Source: an uncultured Holophagaceae bacterium (GTDB taxonomy: Bacteria > Acidobacteriota > Holophagae > Holophagales > Holophagaceae). Taken from it: DNA of 64,000 nucleotides. Of the stretch, positions 38,515 to 47,691 are shown piece after piece; positions within the stretch are counted from its first letter, which is position 1, and each line of letters begins with the position of its first letter. The notes below the pieces were generated by a model, which was given only the letters and a program-made list of their open reading frames with translations, was not told the DNA's origin and searched no databases. The DNA lies in the NCBI GenBank assembly GCA_903843705.1, contig CAIMQW010000093.1, positions 1 to 64,000 on the forward strand, read 5' to 3'. Both the position numbers and the translations under genes were made by a program.

Positions 38515-39336
38515 CTAGCGGAGGGCCTGTTCCAGAGCCGTGGCGGCGTCAGTCTTGTCATCGCGGTACTTCACGATGCAGGGGGCCGCCAGCTGAAGGC
38601 CCTGGCTCCGGGCGAAGTCGCCGGAGGCAGGCCGGGACCCCGGCACCACCACGGCGCCCTCGGGCACCTCGCGGCGCAGCTCCCGGCCATGGACAAGGTC
38701 GTAGATCACGCTGCTGCCGGTGATGACCACCCCGGAGGCCAGCACCGCGCGCTTGCGCACCACGATGCCTTCAAAGAGGCCCACGAGCCCACCCACGAAG
38801 GCGTCGTCCTCCACCACCACGGGCCGGGCACCCGCAGGCTCCAGCACACCGCCGATCTGGGCAGCGGCCGAGAGGTGTACCCGCTTGCCGATCTGGGCGC
38901 AGCTGCCCACCAGCGCGTGGCTGTCCACCATGGTCCCCTCGTCCACGAAGGCTCCTACGTTCACATAGGCCGGCGGCATGAGCACCACGCTGCGGGCAAT
39001 GTGGGCGCCCCGGCGCACGGCGCTGCCGCCGGGCACCAGACGCACCGCGTCCTCCAGGCCAAAGTGCCGGGGTGGATAGGCGGTCTTGTCGAACATCGGA
39101 AAGCCGGGCCCGGCCATCTCCACCAGGCTGGTGCGCCGGAAGCCGAAGAGGATGGCCTGCTTCACCCAGGTGTTGGTCTCCCAGGTGCCGTCCTCGAGCC
39201 GCTCCGCGGCCCGGATGATGCCCGTTTCCAGGGCCACCAGCAGCACCTGGTGCATTGCCGGCGTCTCGGGGTCCGCCAGCACCTCGTCAGCGGGCCGGGA
39301 GAAGAAGGTGCGAATGGTGTTGACGTCGAGGACCAT
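38515..39336 (-). CDS. dapD: tetrahydrodipicolinate N-succinyltransferase
   Basis: 273 residues. Left-handed hexapeptide-repeat enzyme: GAHIARSVVLMPPAYVNVGA, GTMVDSHALVGSCAQIGKRV, LSAAAQIGGVLEP, then VVVEDDAFVGGLVGLFEGIVV. Adds succinyl from succinyl-CoA in the succinylase branch of lysine synthesis. Start overlaps the dapA stop by one base. Confidence 0.92.
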   Translation of the reverse strand: MVLDVNTIRTFFSRPADEVLADPETPAMHQVLLVALETGIIRAAERLEDGTWETNTWVKQAILFGFRRTSLVEMAGPGFPMFDKTAYPPRHFGLEDAVRLVPGGSAVRRGAHIARSVVLMPPAYVNVGAFVDEGTMVDSHALVGSCAQIGKRVHLSAAAQIGGVLEPAGARPVVVEDDAFVGGLVGLFEGIVVRKRAVLASGVVITGSSVIYDLVHGRELRREVPEGAVVVPGSRPASGDFARSQGLQLAAPCIVKYRDDKTDAATALEQALR

Positions 39337-40235
39337 CAGGAGACTCCAGGCAGGGCACCGGTGGCCAGGGCTAGGGCTTCGGCCAGGCGGACACGGGTGG
39401 CGGCGGAGGCCGGCGTGAGGGGCAGGCGCAGGCCGTCCCCCCCGAAGCCGAGCTGCGCCAGGACGGCCTTCACCGGGCTCGGGTTGCTCTCCAGGAAGAG
39501 CGCGTCGATGAGGGGCAGCAGCCGCTGGTTCAAGCGGAGGGCCTCGCCTCTGTCGCCCCGGAGCGCGGCCGCGACCATAGCGGCGGTCTCCCTCGGAAGG
39601 ACGTTGCCCAGCACCGAGATCAGGCCCGTCGCCCCCACGGCGATAGAAGCCACCGCCAGGATGTCATCGCCTGCCAGCAGGGTCTTGCCGTCGGGCAGGG
39701 TGCGGGCTATCTCTGCCACCTGAGCGAGGCTGCCGCTGCACTCCTTCACGGCCACGATCTGCGGGTTCTCCCAGAGGCGGGCGAGGACTGCGGGGGTGAT
39801 GTTCTGGCCCGTGCGGCCCGGCACGTTGTAGGCGATGAGGGGCAGGCCCGGCGCGGCGGCGGCGATGGCAGCGAAGTGGGCCACCAGGCCCTCGGCACTG
39901 GGCTTGTTGTAGTAGGGTGTCACCACCAGGGCCCCGGCGGCGCCGAGTTCCTGGGCGCGGCGGGTCATGGCCACCGCCCGGTGGGTGGCGTTGGAGCCGG
40001 TGCCCACCACGACGGGGCGGCCGCCGCATTCCTCCAGCGTGGCCAGGATGATCGCGTCCCGCTCGGTCTCGACCAGGGTCGGGGCTTCGCCGGTGGTGCC
40101 GAGGGGCACCAGCGTGTCCACGCCGCCCGCAACCACGTGGCGCACCAGACGGCGGAAGGCAGGGAAGTCCACCTCGCCCGAAAGGGTGAAGGGTGTGGCC
40201 AGCGCGACGGCCAGGCCTGAGACGTTCAAGGTCAT
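39336..40235 (-). CDS. dapA: 4-hydroxy-tetrahydrodipicolinate synthase
   Basis: 299 residues. Schiff-base Lys164 in VAVKECSG, catalytic Tyr136 in LIAYNVPGRTG, and the GTTGEAPTL loop (47-54) are all present. Condenses aspartate semialdehyde with pyruvate, the committed step. Start ATGA overlaps the dapB stop. Confidence 0.96.
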   Translation of the reverse strand: MTLNVSGLAVALATPFTLSGEVDFPAFRRLVRHVVAGGVDTLVPLGTTGEAPTLVETERDAIILATLEECGGRPVVVGTGSNATHRAVAMTRRAQELGAAGALVVTPYYNKPSAEGLVAHFAAIAAAAPGLPLIAYNVPGRTGQNITPAVLARLWENPQIVAVKECSGSLAQVAEIARTLPDGKTLLAGDDILAVASIAVGATGLISVLGNVLPRETAAMVAAALRGDRGEALRLNQRLLPLIDALFLESNPSPVKAVLAQLGFGGDGLRLPLTPASAATRVRLAEALALATGALPGVS

Positions 40236-40954
40236 GGCTTGCCTCCAAAGGTGAAGAGTGGGTCCAGCAGGTCAGCGGCCAGGTCGTCCATGCCGAAGAC
40301 GCCCTTGCGGCCATGGAGCCAGCGCGCCGCCACCAGGGCCCCCTGCGCAAAGGGCGCCCGGGAGCGGGCGGTGTGGGTCAACTCCAGCACCTCCGACGGG
40401 GAGTCGAGCCCCACCGTGTGGGTGCCGAACTCCACGCCGGCGCGCACCACGCCGATGTTCAACTGGTGGAGATCGGGCGTTCCCAGGGTCCACTCGGTCT
40501 TGCGGGGGCAGCCCGCCAGCACGGCGGCCGCCAGGGTCTTGGCGGTGCCAGAGGGCGCGTCGGCCTTGAGCCGGTGGTGGTGTTCCAGCAGGTAGGGATC
40601 CCGCGCCGGGTCCAGGGCGGCATAGCGCCCCATGACCGTGGCCAGCCGGGCCATCAGGGCGACGGTGAGAGAGAAGTTGGAGGCGGCGAGCACGCCGATG
40701 CGGCCAGCCACGCGGTGCTCCAGATCTGGCAGGGACCAGCCGGTGGCGCCGATCACCAGATCCGTGCCCGTGGCCAGGGCCCAGTCGAGGTGGCCTGCCA
40801 CGGCCTCCGCCACACTGGCGTCGATGGCCACATCCGCAGGACCCGAGGGGGTCTCCCCCATATCCACGGTCCAGGCCAAGGGCTCCGCGGCCTCGGCCGT
40901 GATGGCCGAACCCAGGCGCCCGCGCCCAAAGAGACCGATGCGCAGGGCGCTCAA
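40232..40954 (-). CDS. dapB: 4-hydroxy-tetrahydrodipicolinate reductase
   Basis: 240 residues from a TTG that overlaps the lysC stop (TTGA). N-terminal Rossmann motif RIGLFGRGRLGSAI replaces the usual GxxGxMG spacing. The substrate-binding stretch EHHHRLKADAPSGTAK is the DapB signature. IGATGW and ASNFSLTV are also family-like. Confidence 0.93.
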   Translation of the reverse strand: MSALRIGLFGRGRLGSAITAEAAEPLAWTVDMGETPSGPADVAIDASVAEAVAGHLDWALATGTDLVIGATGWSLPDLEHRVAGRIGVLAASNFSLTVALMARLATVMGRYAALDPARDPYLLEHHHRLKADAPSGTAKTLAAAVLAGCPRKTEWTLGTPDLHQLNIGVVRAGVEFGTHTVGLDSPSEVLELTHTARSRAPFAQGALVAARWLHGRKGVFGMDDLAADLLDPLFTFGGKP

Positions 40955-42291
40955 GAGGCGCTCCCGACCAGCACTCGGTGCAGGCGCCGCAGGGCCTCGG
41001 ATGTGCTCCCCTGCTTGACCACCAGACTCAGGTTGATCTCGTTGGCGCCCATGCTAATCATCTCGACGTTGATGTCACCCAGGGAGCTGAGCAGCTGCGC
41101 CCCGACGCCCGGCGTGGACTTCAGGCGCTCACCCACGGCGGCAATGATGGCCCGGCCCTCGTGGACCTCGACCTTCGCGAAGACGGCCAGGTCCTGGAGC
41201 AGGGCCTTCAGGGGGACGTCGGCCTCCACGGTGAGCGAGACGCTCACCTCGGCGGTGGCCACCAGATCGACACTCACCTCGCGGCGACCGAACACCTCGA
41301 AGAGGCGAGCCAGGAAGCCGCTCTGGGCCAGCATCCGGGAGCTGCTCACGGTGAGCACAGTGACCGGCCCCCGGCTGGCCAGGGCTGTGATGGGACGACC
41401 GGTCTGCACCTCGGCGGAGATGGTGGTGAAGCGGCCGTGGGGCTTCTGCGTGTGGCGGACCGTGACGGGGATGCCGGCCTCTACCGCGGGCTGGATGGTG
41501 GCGGGATGGAGCACCTTCGCCCCGAAGGCCGCGAGCTCCGCGGCCTCCGCGAAGCTGAGGTCAGAGATCGGCAGGGCCTCGGGCACGATGCGGGGGTCGC
41601 AGGTGAGTACGCCCTCCACGTCGGTCCAGATCTGCACCTCCTCGGCACCCAGGGCGGCACCGAACAGGGCCGCAGAGTAGTCGCTGCCGCCCCGGCCCAA
41701 GGTGGTGGTGAGGCCATCCTCGGTGGCGCCGATGTAGCCCTGGGTCACCACAACCCGGCCGGGACCGAGGTGGGGGGCCAGGTGTTTTCCGGCCAGATCG
41801 TGGACCGCTTCCACCTGGGGCGCGGCTTCGCCGAACACCGCGTCCGTGAGCAGGACGGTCCGGGCATCCACCCAGGCGCCCTCGACGTAGGCCGCGAAGA
41901 TCCGGGTGGAGAGCCGCTCACCCAGGGAGGCGACGGCGTCCATGCTTCGGGGACTCAGCTCCCGGAGCATGGCCACGCCGCGTAGCAGCAGCTCCAGCTC
42001 ACCGAAGAGGTCGGTCAGGGCCGCGTCCAGCCCCTCCGGTACGCCACCGGCAAAGAGCTCCTCCGAGGCCTTCCGGTGGGCTGCCATGAGGCTCCGCTGG
42101 CGGTCCATGGCTGCCGCCAGGTCCCCCCGCTCCGCGGCCTTCGCCGCCTCGAAGAGGCCGTTGGTGGTCTTGCCCATGGCCGACAGCACCACCAGCGGGG
42201 AGCGAGGCCGGGCCGCATCCACGAGGCTGGCCACCTGCCGCATGCAGGTCGCGTCCGCGACGCTGCTGCCACCGAACTTGAGGACGATCAT
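40951..42291 (-). CDS. lysC: aspartate kinase
   Basis: 446 residues, monofunctional. IVLKFGGSSVAD at the N-terminus, SLGERLSTRIFAAY, TLGRGGSDYSAALF, and a C-terminal regulatory region with two ACT domains (TVLTVSSSRMLAQSGFLARLF, and LLSSLGDINVEMISMGANEINLS cut here in two pieces). Allosteric inhibition by lysine is usual for this type. Its start overlaps the asd stop (ATGA). Confidence 0.95.
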   Translation of the reverse strand: MIVLKFGGSSVADATCMRQVASLVDAARPRSPLVVLSAMGKTTNGLFEAAKAAERGDLAAAMDRQRSLMAAHRKASEELFAGGVPEGLDAALTDLFGELELLLRGVAMLRELSPRSMDAVASLGERLSTRIFAAYVEGAWVDARTVLLTDAVFGEAAPQVEAVHDLAGKHLAPHLGPGRVVVTQGYIGATEDGLTTTLGRGGSDYSAALFGAALGAEEVQIWTDVEGVLTCDPRIVPEALPISDLSFAEAAELAAFGAKVLHPATIQPAVEAGIPVTVRHTQKPHGRFTTISAEVQTGRPITALASRGPVTVLTVSSSRMLAQSGFLARLFEVFGRREVSVDLVATAEVSVSLTVEADVPLKALLQDLAVFAKVEVHEGRAIIAAVGERLKSTPGVGAQLLSSLGDINVEMISMGANEINLSLVVKQGSTSEALRRLHRVLVGSAS

Positions 42292-43343
42292 CGGAGGTAT
42301 CCCTTCGCATGGGCCAGCTCGGCGTTCAGGATGCTGCCACCCGCGGCGCCGCGCTCCGTGTTGTGGCCCAGGAGTGCGAACTTGATGCCGAGGATGGGGC
42401 AGACCCGCAGGCGGCCCACGTGGACGCTCATGCCTTCGTCGCGGTCCACATCACGGCGGACCTGGGGACGATCCTCCAACGTGTGGACATGGATGGGCAC
42501 CGCGGGCGCCGAGAAGAGACCCAGTTGCTGGGGCTCGGGCTTCCAGGCCAGCCAGGCCTCGCGCACGGCGTCCAGGGAGGGGTTGCCCTTGAGCCGCACA
42601 CTGACGGCCTCGGTGTGGCCCTCGATGACAGGCACCCGGTGGCACAGGGCGCTCACGAGCATGTCGGCCATCACCACGACCTTGCCGTTGAAGTGGCCCA
42701 GCATCTTGGGGGTTTCCTCCTCCACTTTCGGCTCTTCGTTCCGGATGAAGGGGATGACGTTGCCCAGGATGTCCAGGCTCGGCACGCCAGGATAGCCAGC
42801 GCCGCTGATGGCCTGCATGGAGGTCATCATCACGGCCTCGATGCCGAAGGCTTCCTGCAGGGGCGCCAGGGCCATGACCAGCACGGTGGCGGTGCAGTTG
42901 GCGTTGGTGACGATGCCGCCGGTCCAGCCGTGGTGATGGCGCTGGATGTCCAGCAGGCCCAGGTGGCTGGGGTTAACTTCCGGCACCAGGAGGGGCACCT
43001 CCGGGGACATGCGGAAGGCCCCGGCGTTCGAGAACACCATGGAGCCCGCCTTGGCAAACTGGGGCTCGAGCTCCGAAGCCGGGCCGGTGTCGAGGGCGCT
43101 GAAGACCACTGGGGACAGGGCGAACTCGGGTGTGCCGTCGGCCATGATCTGGTCGCCCAGGCCACCGTAGGGCTCGCCATCCAGCCGCCAGGCGCAGGCG
43201 TCGCGGTAGCGCTTGCCCGCGCTGCGCTCGCTGGCCGCAAGGTGCTCCACCCTGAAGAGGGGATGGTTGGCCAGGCGGCGCACGAAGCGCTGGCCGACGA
43301 CGCCGGTGGCGCCCAGGACGGTGACGGGGATTTTCGCGGTCAT
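42288..43343 (-). CDS. asd: aspartate-semialdehyde dehydrogenase
   Basis: 351 residues. NADP loop VTVLGATGVVGQRFV, active-site Cys in TNANCTATVLVMAL, QAISGAGYPGVPSLD, and the acid/base His in EGHTEAVSVRLK. The length and GIVTNANC motif look like the archaeal/fungal-type enzyme more than the E. coli type. Reduces aspartyl phosphate to semialdehyde. Confidence 0.94.
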   Translation of the reverse strand: MTAKIPVTVLGATGVVGQRFVRRLANHPLFRVEHLAASERSAGKRYRDACAWRLDGEPYGGLGDQIMADGTPEFALSPVVFSALDTGPASELEPQFAKAGSMVFSNAGAFRMSPEVPLLVPEVNPSHLGLLDIQRHHHGWTGGIVTNANCTATVLVMALAPLQEAFGIEAVMMTSMQAISGAGYPGVPSLDILGNVIPFIRNEEPKVEEETPKMLGHFNGKVVVMADMLVSALCHRVPVIEGHTEAVSVRLKGNPSLDAVREAWLAWKPEPQQLGLFSAPAVPIHVHTLEDRPQVRRDVDRDEGMSVHVGRLRVCPILGIKFALLGHNTERGAAGGSILNAELAHAKGYLR

Positions 43344-43346
43344 AGT

Positions 43347-44381
43347 TCAGTCTCCTAGAAAGTGCAGGGCCAGGCGGCGGTTCAGGTCTACTCCGGCCTC
43401 GAGGTCGGCCAGGCTAAGATGCTCGTCGAGGGTGTGCGCCACGGTGATGCTGCCGGGCCCCGCCAGCACCACGGTGCGGTCGGGCACCAGCACCCGCAGC
43501 GCCGGGGCGTCGGAGCCGAAGGGCATGGCCGCGTGCTCGAAGGCGGGCAGGACAGGATAGAGGTCCGGCGGCTCGTCCATCCGGAGGTCCACCGTGGCGT
43601 TGGGGGGCGCCAGGCGACGGACGTCGTCGAGGAAGGCGCTGCCAGGCACCAGCCGGGCCATGAGGTGCGCCTCCGCAGAGGCTGGCACCGAGTTGAGGGC
43701 TTCTCCGGCCCGCAGGAGGCCCAGGTTCCAGACTTCGGGCCCCAGCTTGGGATCCACGGCACGGGGCTGCTCGCGCAGGCGCTGCAGCCAGTCCAACAGC
43801 GGCCAGGTTGCGTTCTCGCCCAGCTTGGGGCTGCCGCTGTGGGCGGCCCGGCCGCTGCAGTGCAGGCAGAGGTGCATGGCGCCGCGCTGACCCGTGGCCA
43901 GCTTCAACTCCGTGGGCTCGCCATTGATGAGCGCCTTCAGGTCCTGGAGGCGGTCTGCCAGACCCAGGGCTGCGGCGGCACCGGTGCTATCCGTTTCTTC
44001 GCTCACCACCCCCAGCCAGGCGAAGCCGTCACGGCCTTCCGCCAGCAGGGTTTTCACCGCGCCCAGCTGGGCCACGATCTGGCCCTTGGCGTCGCAGGCG
44101 CCGCGACCCCAGACTGCCCCGTCCTGGAGGCGGGGCGGCAGGTAGGGGGGCACCGTGTCCAGGTGGGTGGAGAACAGCACCCGGGGCCGACCCCACAGGG
44201 CCAGCAGGTTCGTGCGTCCCGGACCCACGGGCTGTTCCACCACGGTGGCGCCCAACTCCTGAAGCAGCGTCCGGAGGCCCGACAGGCCCGCATCCTCCTG
44301 GCCCGAGGTGGTCTCGGCCGAGCAGAGCTCCACCAGCCGAGTGCTCAGCCAGGTTCGGAGGTCTGCGGGGATGGCGTTCAT
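43347..44381 (-). CDS. dapE: M20-family deacylase, likely succinyl-diaminopimelate desuccinylase
   Basis: 344 residues, first gene of the lysine operon. Zinc-site motifs: FSTHLDTVPP, GRGACDAKGQIVAQL, and VVSEETDSTGA. AHSGSPKLGEN marks the lid domain. DapE removes succinate from N-succinyl-LL-DAP. M20 enzymes are similar to one another, and the operon with dapD supports DapE. SD CGAGG just before the ATG is next to the riboswitch expression region. Confidence 0.85.
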   Translation of the reverse strand: MNAIPADLRTWLSTRLVELCSAETTSGQEDAGLSGLRTLLQELGATVVEQPVGPGRTNLLALWGRPRVLFSTHLDTVPPYLPPRLQDGAVWGRGACDAKGQIVAQLGAVKTLLAEGRDGFAWLGVVSEETDSTGAAAALGLADRLQDLKALINGEPTELKLATGQRGAMHLCLHCSGRAAHSGSPKLGENATWPLLDWLQRLREQPRAVDPKLGPEVWNLGLLRAGEALNSVPASAEAHLMARLVPGSAFLDDVRRLAPPNATVDLRMDEPPDLYPVLPAFEHAAMPFGSDAPALRVLVPDRTVVLAGPGSITVAHTLDEHLSLADLEAGVDLNRRLALHFLGD

Positions 44382-44442
44382 AGCTACCTCGGCGTGCCGA
44401 CGGTGCCTTCAGGAACGCAGTGGGAGGATTCCCGCCGCCGCG

Positions 44443-44618
44443 CCTCAGGCCCTCCGCGCCGGGTGACCAGCACGACAGCCGCCGGGCTTTCGCCTCAACG
44501 TCCAGGGGGCGCGTCGATGAGCCGCGAACCCTTCGGCGATTCTCCCCTTTCACACCGGGTCAGCAGGTTCATCACCCTCGCCGTGGCTACTGATGGGAAC
44601 CGCTCCTCCATCGGAACG
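44443..44618 (-). promoter_or_regulatory. lysine riboswitch (L box) in the dapE leader
   Basis: Reading the minus strand, the leader shows in order GATGGAGGAGCG, ATCAGTAGCC, GGCGAGGGTGATGAACC, GAAAGGGGAG-AA-TCGCCGAAG, CTGG, CTGTCG and GGAGGGCC. The core segment differs from the B. subtilis lysC L box only in the two bases between GAAAGGGGAG and TCGCCGAAG. The outer P1 stem is imperfect, so the ends are approximate. No U-tract follows before dapE, suggesting control of translation start and not termination (inference). The whole operon would be repressed by lysine. With flanks, this accounts for the 285-base gap. Confidence 0.88.
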
Positions 44619-44666
44619 TCGAGTTTCCCACGGCTGGGTCGGTTTCTGCAAGCGCCCAGGCCCAAC

Positions 44667-45269
44667 TCAACCACCCCGCTGGGGCTTGGTCGGCACGAGG
44701 GCGTCGGCCAGGCGATGCACGTAGCCGCTAAGATCCGTGACGGCCTCCACAGCCTCTGGCGTGGTCCTGAGGAGCTGGAAGTAGCCCGTATAGGCCGCAT
44801 AGGCGAGGAGGGCGCGCTGCCGGGCCTCCTCCTCGGAGAGGCCGAGGGCCTGTAAGGCCTCCCTGCCAAGGGCCAGACGACGCTCGGTGGCGCGGTGCAG
44901 GGTTGGCGCGACCCGCGGGTCCTGGCCCGACACCGTGAGCGCGGCAAAGAACTTCCCGTTCTCCACATCCTCGAAGGCCGCGAAGAGTAGCACCCGCAGC
45001 CGGCGGCGCGGATCCTGAATGCCGCCATAGCGGGCGGCCACATCCGCGCTCTGGTCCTGCTCCCAGGCCTCCAGCACCGCCTGGATCAGGTCGTTCCTGC
45101 TCTTGAAGTGCCAGTAGAAGCTGCCCTTGGTCACCCCCAGAGCCAGCGCCAGCGGCTCCACGGCCACGGCCTGCAGGCCCTCCCGGGCGAGCAGGTTTGT
45201 CGCCGCCAGCACCCAGGCCTCCCGGGAGAGGGCAGGGCTGGGGCGGGGCTTTTTCGGGGTTGGCGACAT
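44667..45269 (-). CDS. TetR/AcrR-family transcriptional regulator
   Basis: 200 residues from the ATG at 45269 (AAGGA upstream). The N-terminal helix-turn-helix is clear: ATNLLAREGLQAVAVEPLALALGVTKGSFYWHFKSRNDLI in pieces. The variable C-terminal ligand domain gives no ligand. Divergent from the lipoprotein genes with a palindrome array between, so it probably represses them and itself. The lys-operon promoter probably lies within its 3' end, as only 40-odd bases separate the stop from the riboswitch. Confidence 0.92.
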   Translation of the reverse strand: MSPTPKKPRPSPALSREAWVLAATNLLAREGLQAVAVEPLALALGVTKGSFYWHFKSRNDLIQAVLEAWEQDQSADVAARYGGIQDPRRRLRVLLFAAFEDVENGKFFAALTVSGQDPRVAPTLHRATERRLALGREALQALGLSEEEARQRALLAYAAYTGYFQLLRTTPEAVEAVTDLSGYVHRLADALVPTKPQRGG

Positions 45270-45305
45270 GGGGTCCTTGACAGGCTTGGGACTCAGCCTA
45301 CCATA

Positions 45306-45338
45306 CCATACCGTATGGCAACCATACGCAACCGTATT
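45306..45338. promoter_or_regulatory. palindromic operator array between TetR gene and lipoproteins
   Basis: CGTATGG-CAA-CCATACG (45312-45328) is a perfect 7+7 palindrome. It is flanked by a further CCATAC (45306-45311) and a CCGTATT (45332-45338), so half-sites alternate direction four times within 33 bases. Such an array is expected for TetR dimers. Confidence 0.8.
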
Positions 45339-45355
45339 GTCTTGGAGCCCATCCC

Positions 45356-46168
45356 ATGCGAAACCCTCTCCTCGCCGCCCTGGCCGCCTTGCTGCTCCTG
45401 GGTATAGGCTGCGCCACCCCTGAGACAATCCAGCGGCGCAGCAGCCTGGCCTCCTACCTGGGCGCCAAGACGGCCCCAGCCACTGAAGCCCCCGCGGGCC
45501 CCGTGAAGCTCCAGCTGCCTTTGCGCCTGGGCATCGCCTTCATCCCTGCCGAAACGGGTCAGCGGCAGGGCTCCCTCGTAGGGAACGCAGCCACCCACCT
45601 GCTCGCCTCTGGGCAGGAGCAGGAGCTGCATCAGCAGGTGGCGGACCTGTTCGGCCAGAAGCCCTGGACCCTGAGCTTCAAGATCATCCCGGCCCTCTAC
45701 CTCACCAAGGAGGGCGGGTTCGAGGACCTGACCCAGGTGGCCCGCAGCTTCGGGGTGGACGTGGTGGCGCTGGTCTCGGTGGATCAGGTGCAGTTCAGCA
45801 GCCCGCGGTGGTATGCGTGGACCTACTGGACCCTCGTCGGCGCCTACATCGTGAAGGGCGACAAGAACGACACCACCACCCTGGTGGACGCCGCGGTCTA
45901 CCACGTGCCCTCCCGCACCTTCCTGTTCCGCGCCGGGGCCGTCGGCACCACCAAGGGCAGCTCCTCCTGGTCCAACCGGGAGGACGCCTTCCGCCAGCAG
46001 GCCCGGGAGAGCCTGAAGCTCGCCATGGGGAACCTCTCCGCCTCGCTGGATCAGGGGGTCGCGGGCTTCAAGCAAGACCTAGTCAAGGGCGCCCGGAAAG
46101 ACGTGCAGCTGGTGGACAAGGATGGGAACCTGCTGGGCAGCAGCAGCTATGACCCCACGCGCAAATAG
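45356..46168 (+). CDS. lipoprotein, rhombotarget-lipoprotein-like
   Basis: 270 residues. Signal with lipobox LGIGC. Conserved-looking body: LPLRLGIAFIP, FKIIPALYLTKEGGFEDL, VDVVALVSVDQVQF, YWTLVGAYIVKGDKNDTTTLVDAAVYHVPSRTFLFRA (cited in parts). I recall this pattern from the rhombotarget lipoprotein group linked to rhombosortase systems, but that is from memory and no GlyGly-CTERM tail or rhomboid gene is seen nearby. Controlled by the TetR operator array at its 5' side (inference). Confidence 0.6.
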   Translation: MRNPLLAALAALLLLGIGCATPETIQRRSSLASYLGAKTAPATEAPAGPVKLQLPLRLGIAFIPAETGQRQGSLVGNAATHLLASGQEQELHQQVADLFGQKPWTLSFKIIPALYLTKEGGFEDLTQVARSFGVDVVALVSVDQVQFSSPRWYAWTYWTLVGAYIVKGDKNDTTTLVDAAVYHVPSRTFLFRAGAVGTTKGSSSWSNREDAFRQQARESLKLAMGNLSASLDQGVAGFKQDLVKGARKDVQLVDKDGNLLGSSSYDPTRK

Positions 46169-46190
46169 CTCATCCCCTCCCGGAGGCTCC

Positions 46191-46868
46191 ATGAAGGCTC
46201 TTGGCTGTGTCCTGTTGCTCTGTTTCGGGGGTCTGAGCTGCGCCCGTATCTATCGGCCCGTCACCCTGGTACCTCCGCCAAAGCTGGCGGCCCAGGGCGA
46301 GGGTCTCTCTGGTTGGCTGGCGCCCCAACCCTGGGGGGACAACTCCCGCTATGAGCGAAAGGCCCACGATGCTAACCTCCGGGTGCTCGCGCTGAGCCTG
46401 GAGAACACTACGGCCGCCGGTGCGGAGATCCTCCGGTTGGACCTGCCCGATGGCGTCACCCCCCTTTCAGCGGAGGCCGCGGCGCGCCTGGTGAAGCAAC
46501 ACAGCGGGGCCCACCTCCTCTATCCCCTCATCCCGGCCCTCCTCACTGCGGGATCCAGTGGCGGCGGGGGGGCCAGCGCCACCATCGGTCCCACTCCAGC
46601 CATGCTCTTCGGCGCGATGGCCGTGGTGGGGCTGCTGGTGGGCCTGCCCAATATGGCGGTCGCCGCCAATAGCAACCGCCGACTGGAGCAATTCTTCCTG
46701 GCAGAGGCCTGGTCTCCTGGCCACCTGGAGCCGGGCCAGGCCCGAGGCGGCCTAGTCTTTCTCCGCAGCCCAGACCCCCACACGCCGCTCACGATCCGAG
46801 TCATCACCCGCAGCGGGTCGGGAGAGCGGGCACTGGAATTGACCTGTCCTGGGTCCAACCCCCTCTGA
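46191..46868 (+). CDS. lipoprotein of unknown function
   Basis: 225 residues from the ATG at 46191 (GGAGG, 4-base spacer). Lipobox GLSC after [14 protein letters not shown] soluble part is followed by a Gly-rich hydrophobic segment ([20 protein letters not shown]) and a C-terminal beta-rich part with [12 protein letters not shown]. Follows the rhombotarget-like gene 22 bases later, so it is probably in the TetR-controlled operon. Confidence 0.65.
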   Translation: MKALGCVLLLCFGGLSCARIYRPVTLVPPPKLAAQGEGLSGWLAPQPWGDNSRYERKAHDANLRVLALSLENTTAAGAEILRLDLPDGVTPLSAEAAARLVKQHSGAHLLYPLIPALLTAGSSGGGGASATIGPTPAMLFGAMAVVGLLVGLPNMAVAANSNRRLEQFFLAEAWSPGHLEPGQARGGLVFLRSPDPHTPLTIRVITRSGSGERALELTCPGSNPL

Positions 46869-46909
46869 GTCAGGGCCCAGCGGGGCTAGACTGGTGCTTC
46901 GGAGTGCCC

Positions 46910-47686
46910 ATGTCCCTCGTCATCGCCGGCAAGAGTTTCAGCAACCGCCTCATCCTCGGCACGGGCAAGTACAAGGATTTCGCCACCATGCAGGCCTGCT
47001 ACCGGGCCGCGCGGGTGGAGATGGTGACCCTGGCCGTGCGCCGCTTCGACCTGGGGGCCAAGGGCGAGGACAATATCCTGAACTGGATCCCCAAGGACAT
47101 CGCCCTGCTGCCCAACACCGCGGGCTGCTACACCCGGGAGGATGCTCTGCGGGTGGCGCGGTTGGCCCGGGAAGCCCTGGAAACCAACTGGATGAAGCTC
47201 GAGGTCATCGGCGATCCCAAGAGCCTCTACCCCGACAACGAAGAGACCCTGGAAGCCGCCAAGATCCTCGTGAAAGAGGGCTTCGTGGTGCTGCCCTACG
47301 TCAACGCGGACCCCATCCTGGCCAAGAAGCTCTGTGATATCGGCTGTGCGGCCGTCATGCCCCTGGGCAGTGCCATCGGCTCAGGGCTCGGGGTGCAGAA
47401 TCCCATGACCCTGCTGCTCATCAAGGAGGTGCTGGAGGCCTACCAATTGCCCATGATCGTGGACGCCGGCGTGGGCACAGCCTCGGACGCCGCCCTGGCC
47501 ATGGAGCTAGGCGCCGACGGCGTGCTGCTGAACACGGCTGTGGCCGAGGCGGGAGAGCCCACCAAAATGGCCCAGGCCATGGACCACGCGGTGCTGGCGG
47601 GACGCCTGGCCTTCGAGAGCGGCCGCATGGCCAAGCGCCTCTACGCCAGCGCCAGCAGCCCCACCACTGGCCTGATCGGCAGGTAG
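46910..47686 (+). CDS. thiG: thiazole synthase
   Basis: 258 residues from the ATG at 46910 with GGAG upstream. Makes the thiamin thiazole phosphate. LGTGKYKDF, Schiff-base Lys in [28 protein letters not shown] and [21 protein letters not shown] are diagnostic. No thiS, thiF or thiH neighbours and no THI-box sequence noticed in the 40-base gap upstream, so it stands alone here. Confidence 0.95.
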   Translation: MSLVIAGKSFSNRLILGTGKYKDFATMQACYRAARVEMVTLAVRRFDLGAKGEDNILNWIPKDIALLPNTAGCYTREDALRVARLAREALETNWMKLEVIGDPKSLYPDNEETLEAAKILVKEGFVVLPYVNADPILAKKLCDIGCAAVMPLGSAIGSGLGVQNPMTLLLIKEVLEAYQLPMIVDAGVGTASDAALAMELGADGVLLNTAVAEAGEPTKMAQAMDHAVLAGRLAFESGRMAKRLYASASSPTTGLIGR

Positions 47687-47691
47687 GCGCC

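Noticed and set aside
40193-41680. 495-residue + strand ORF
   Set aside because: Shadow of dapB and lysC.
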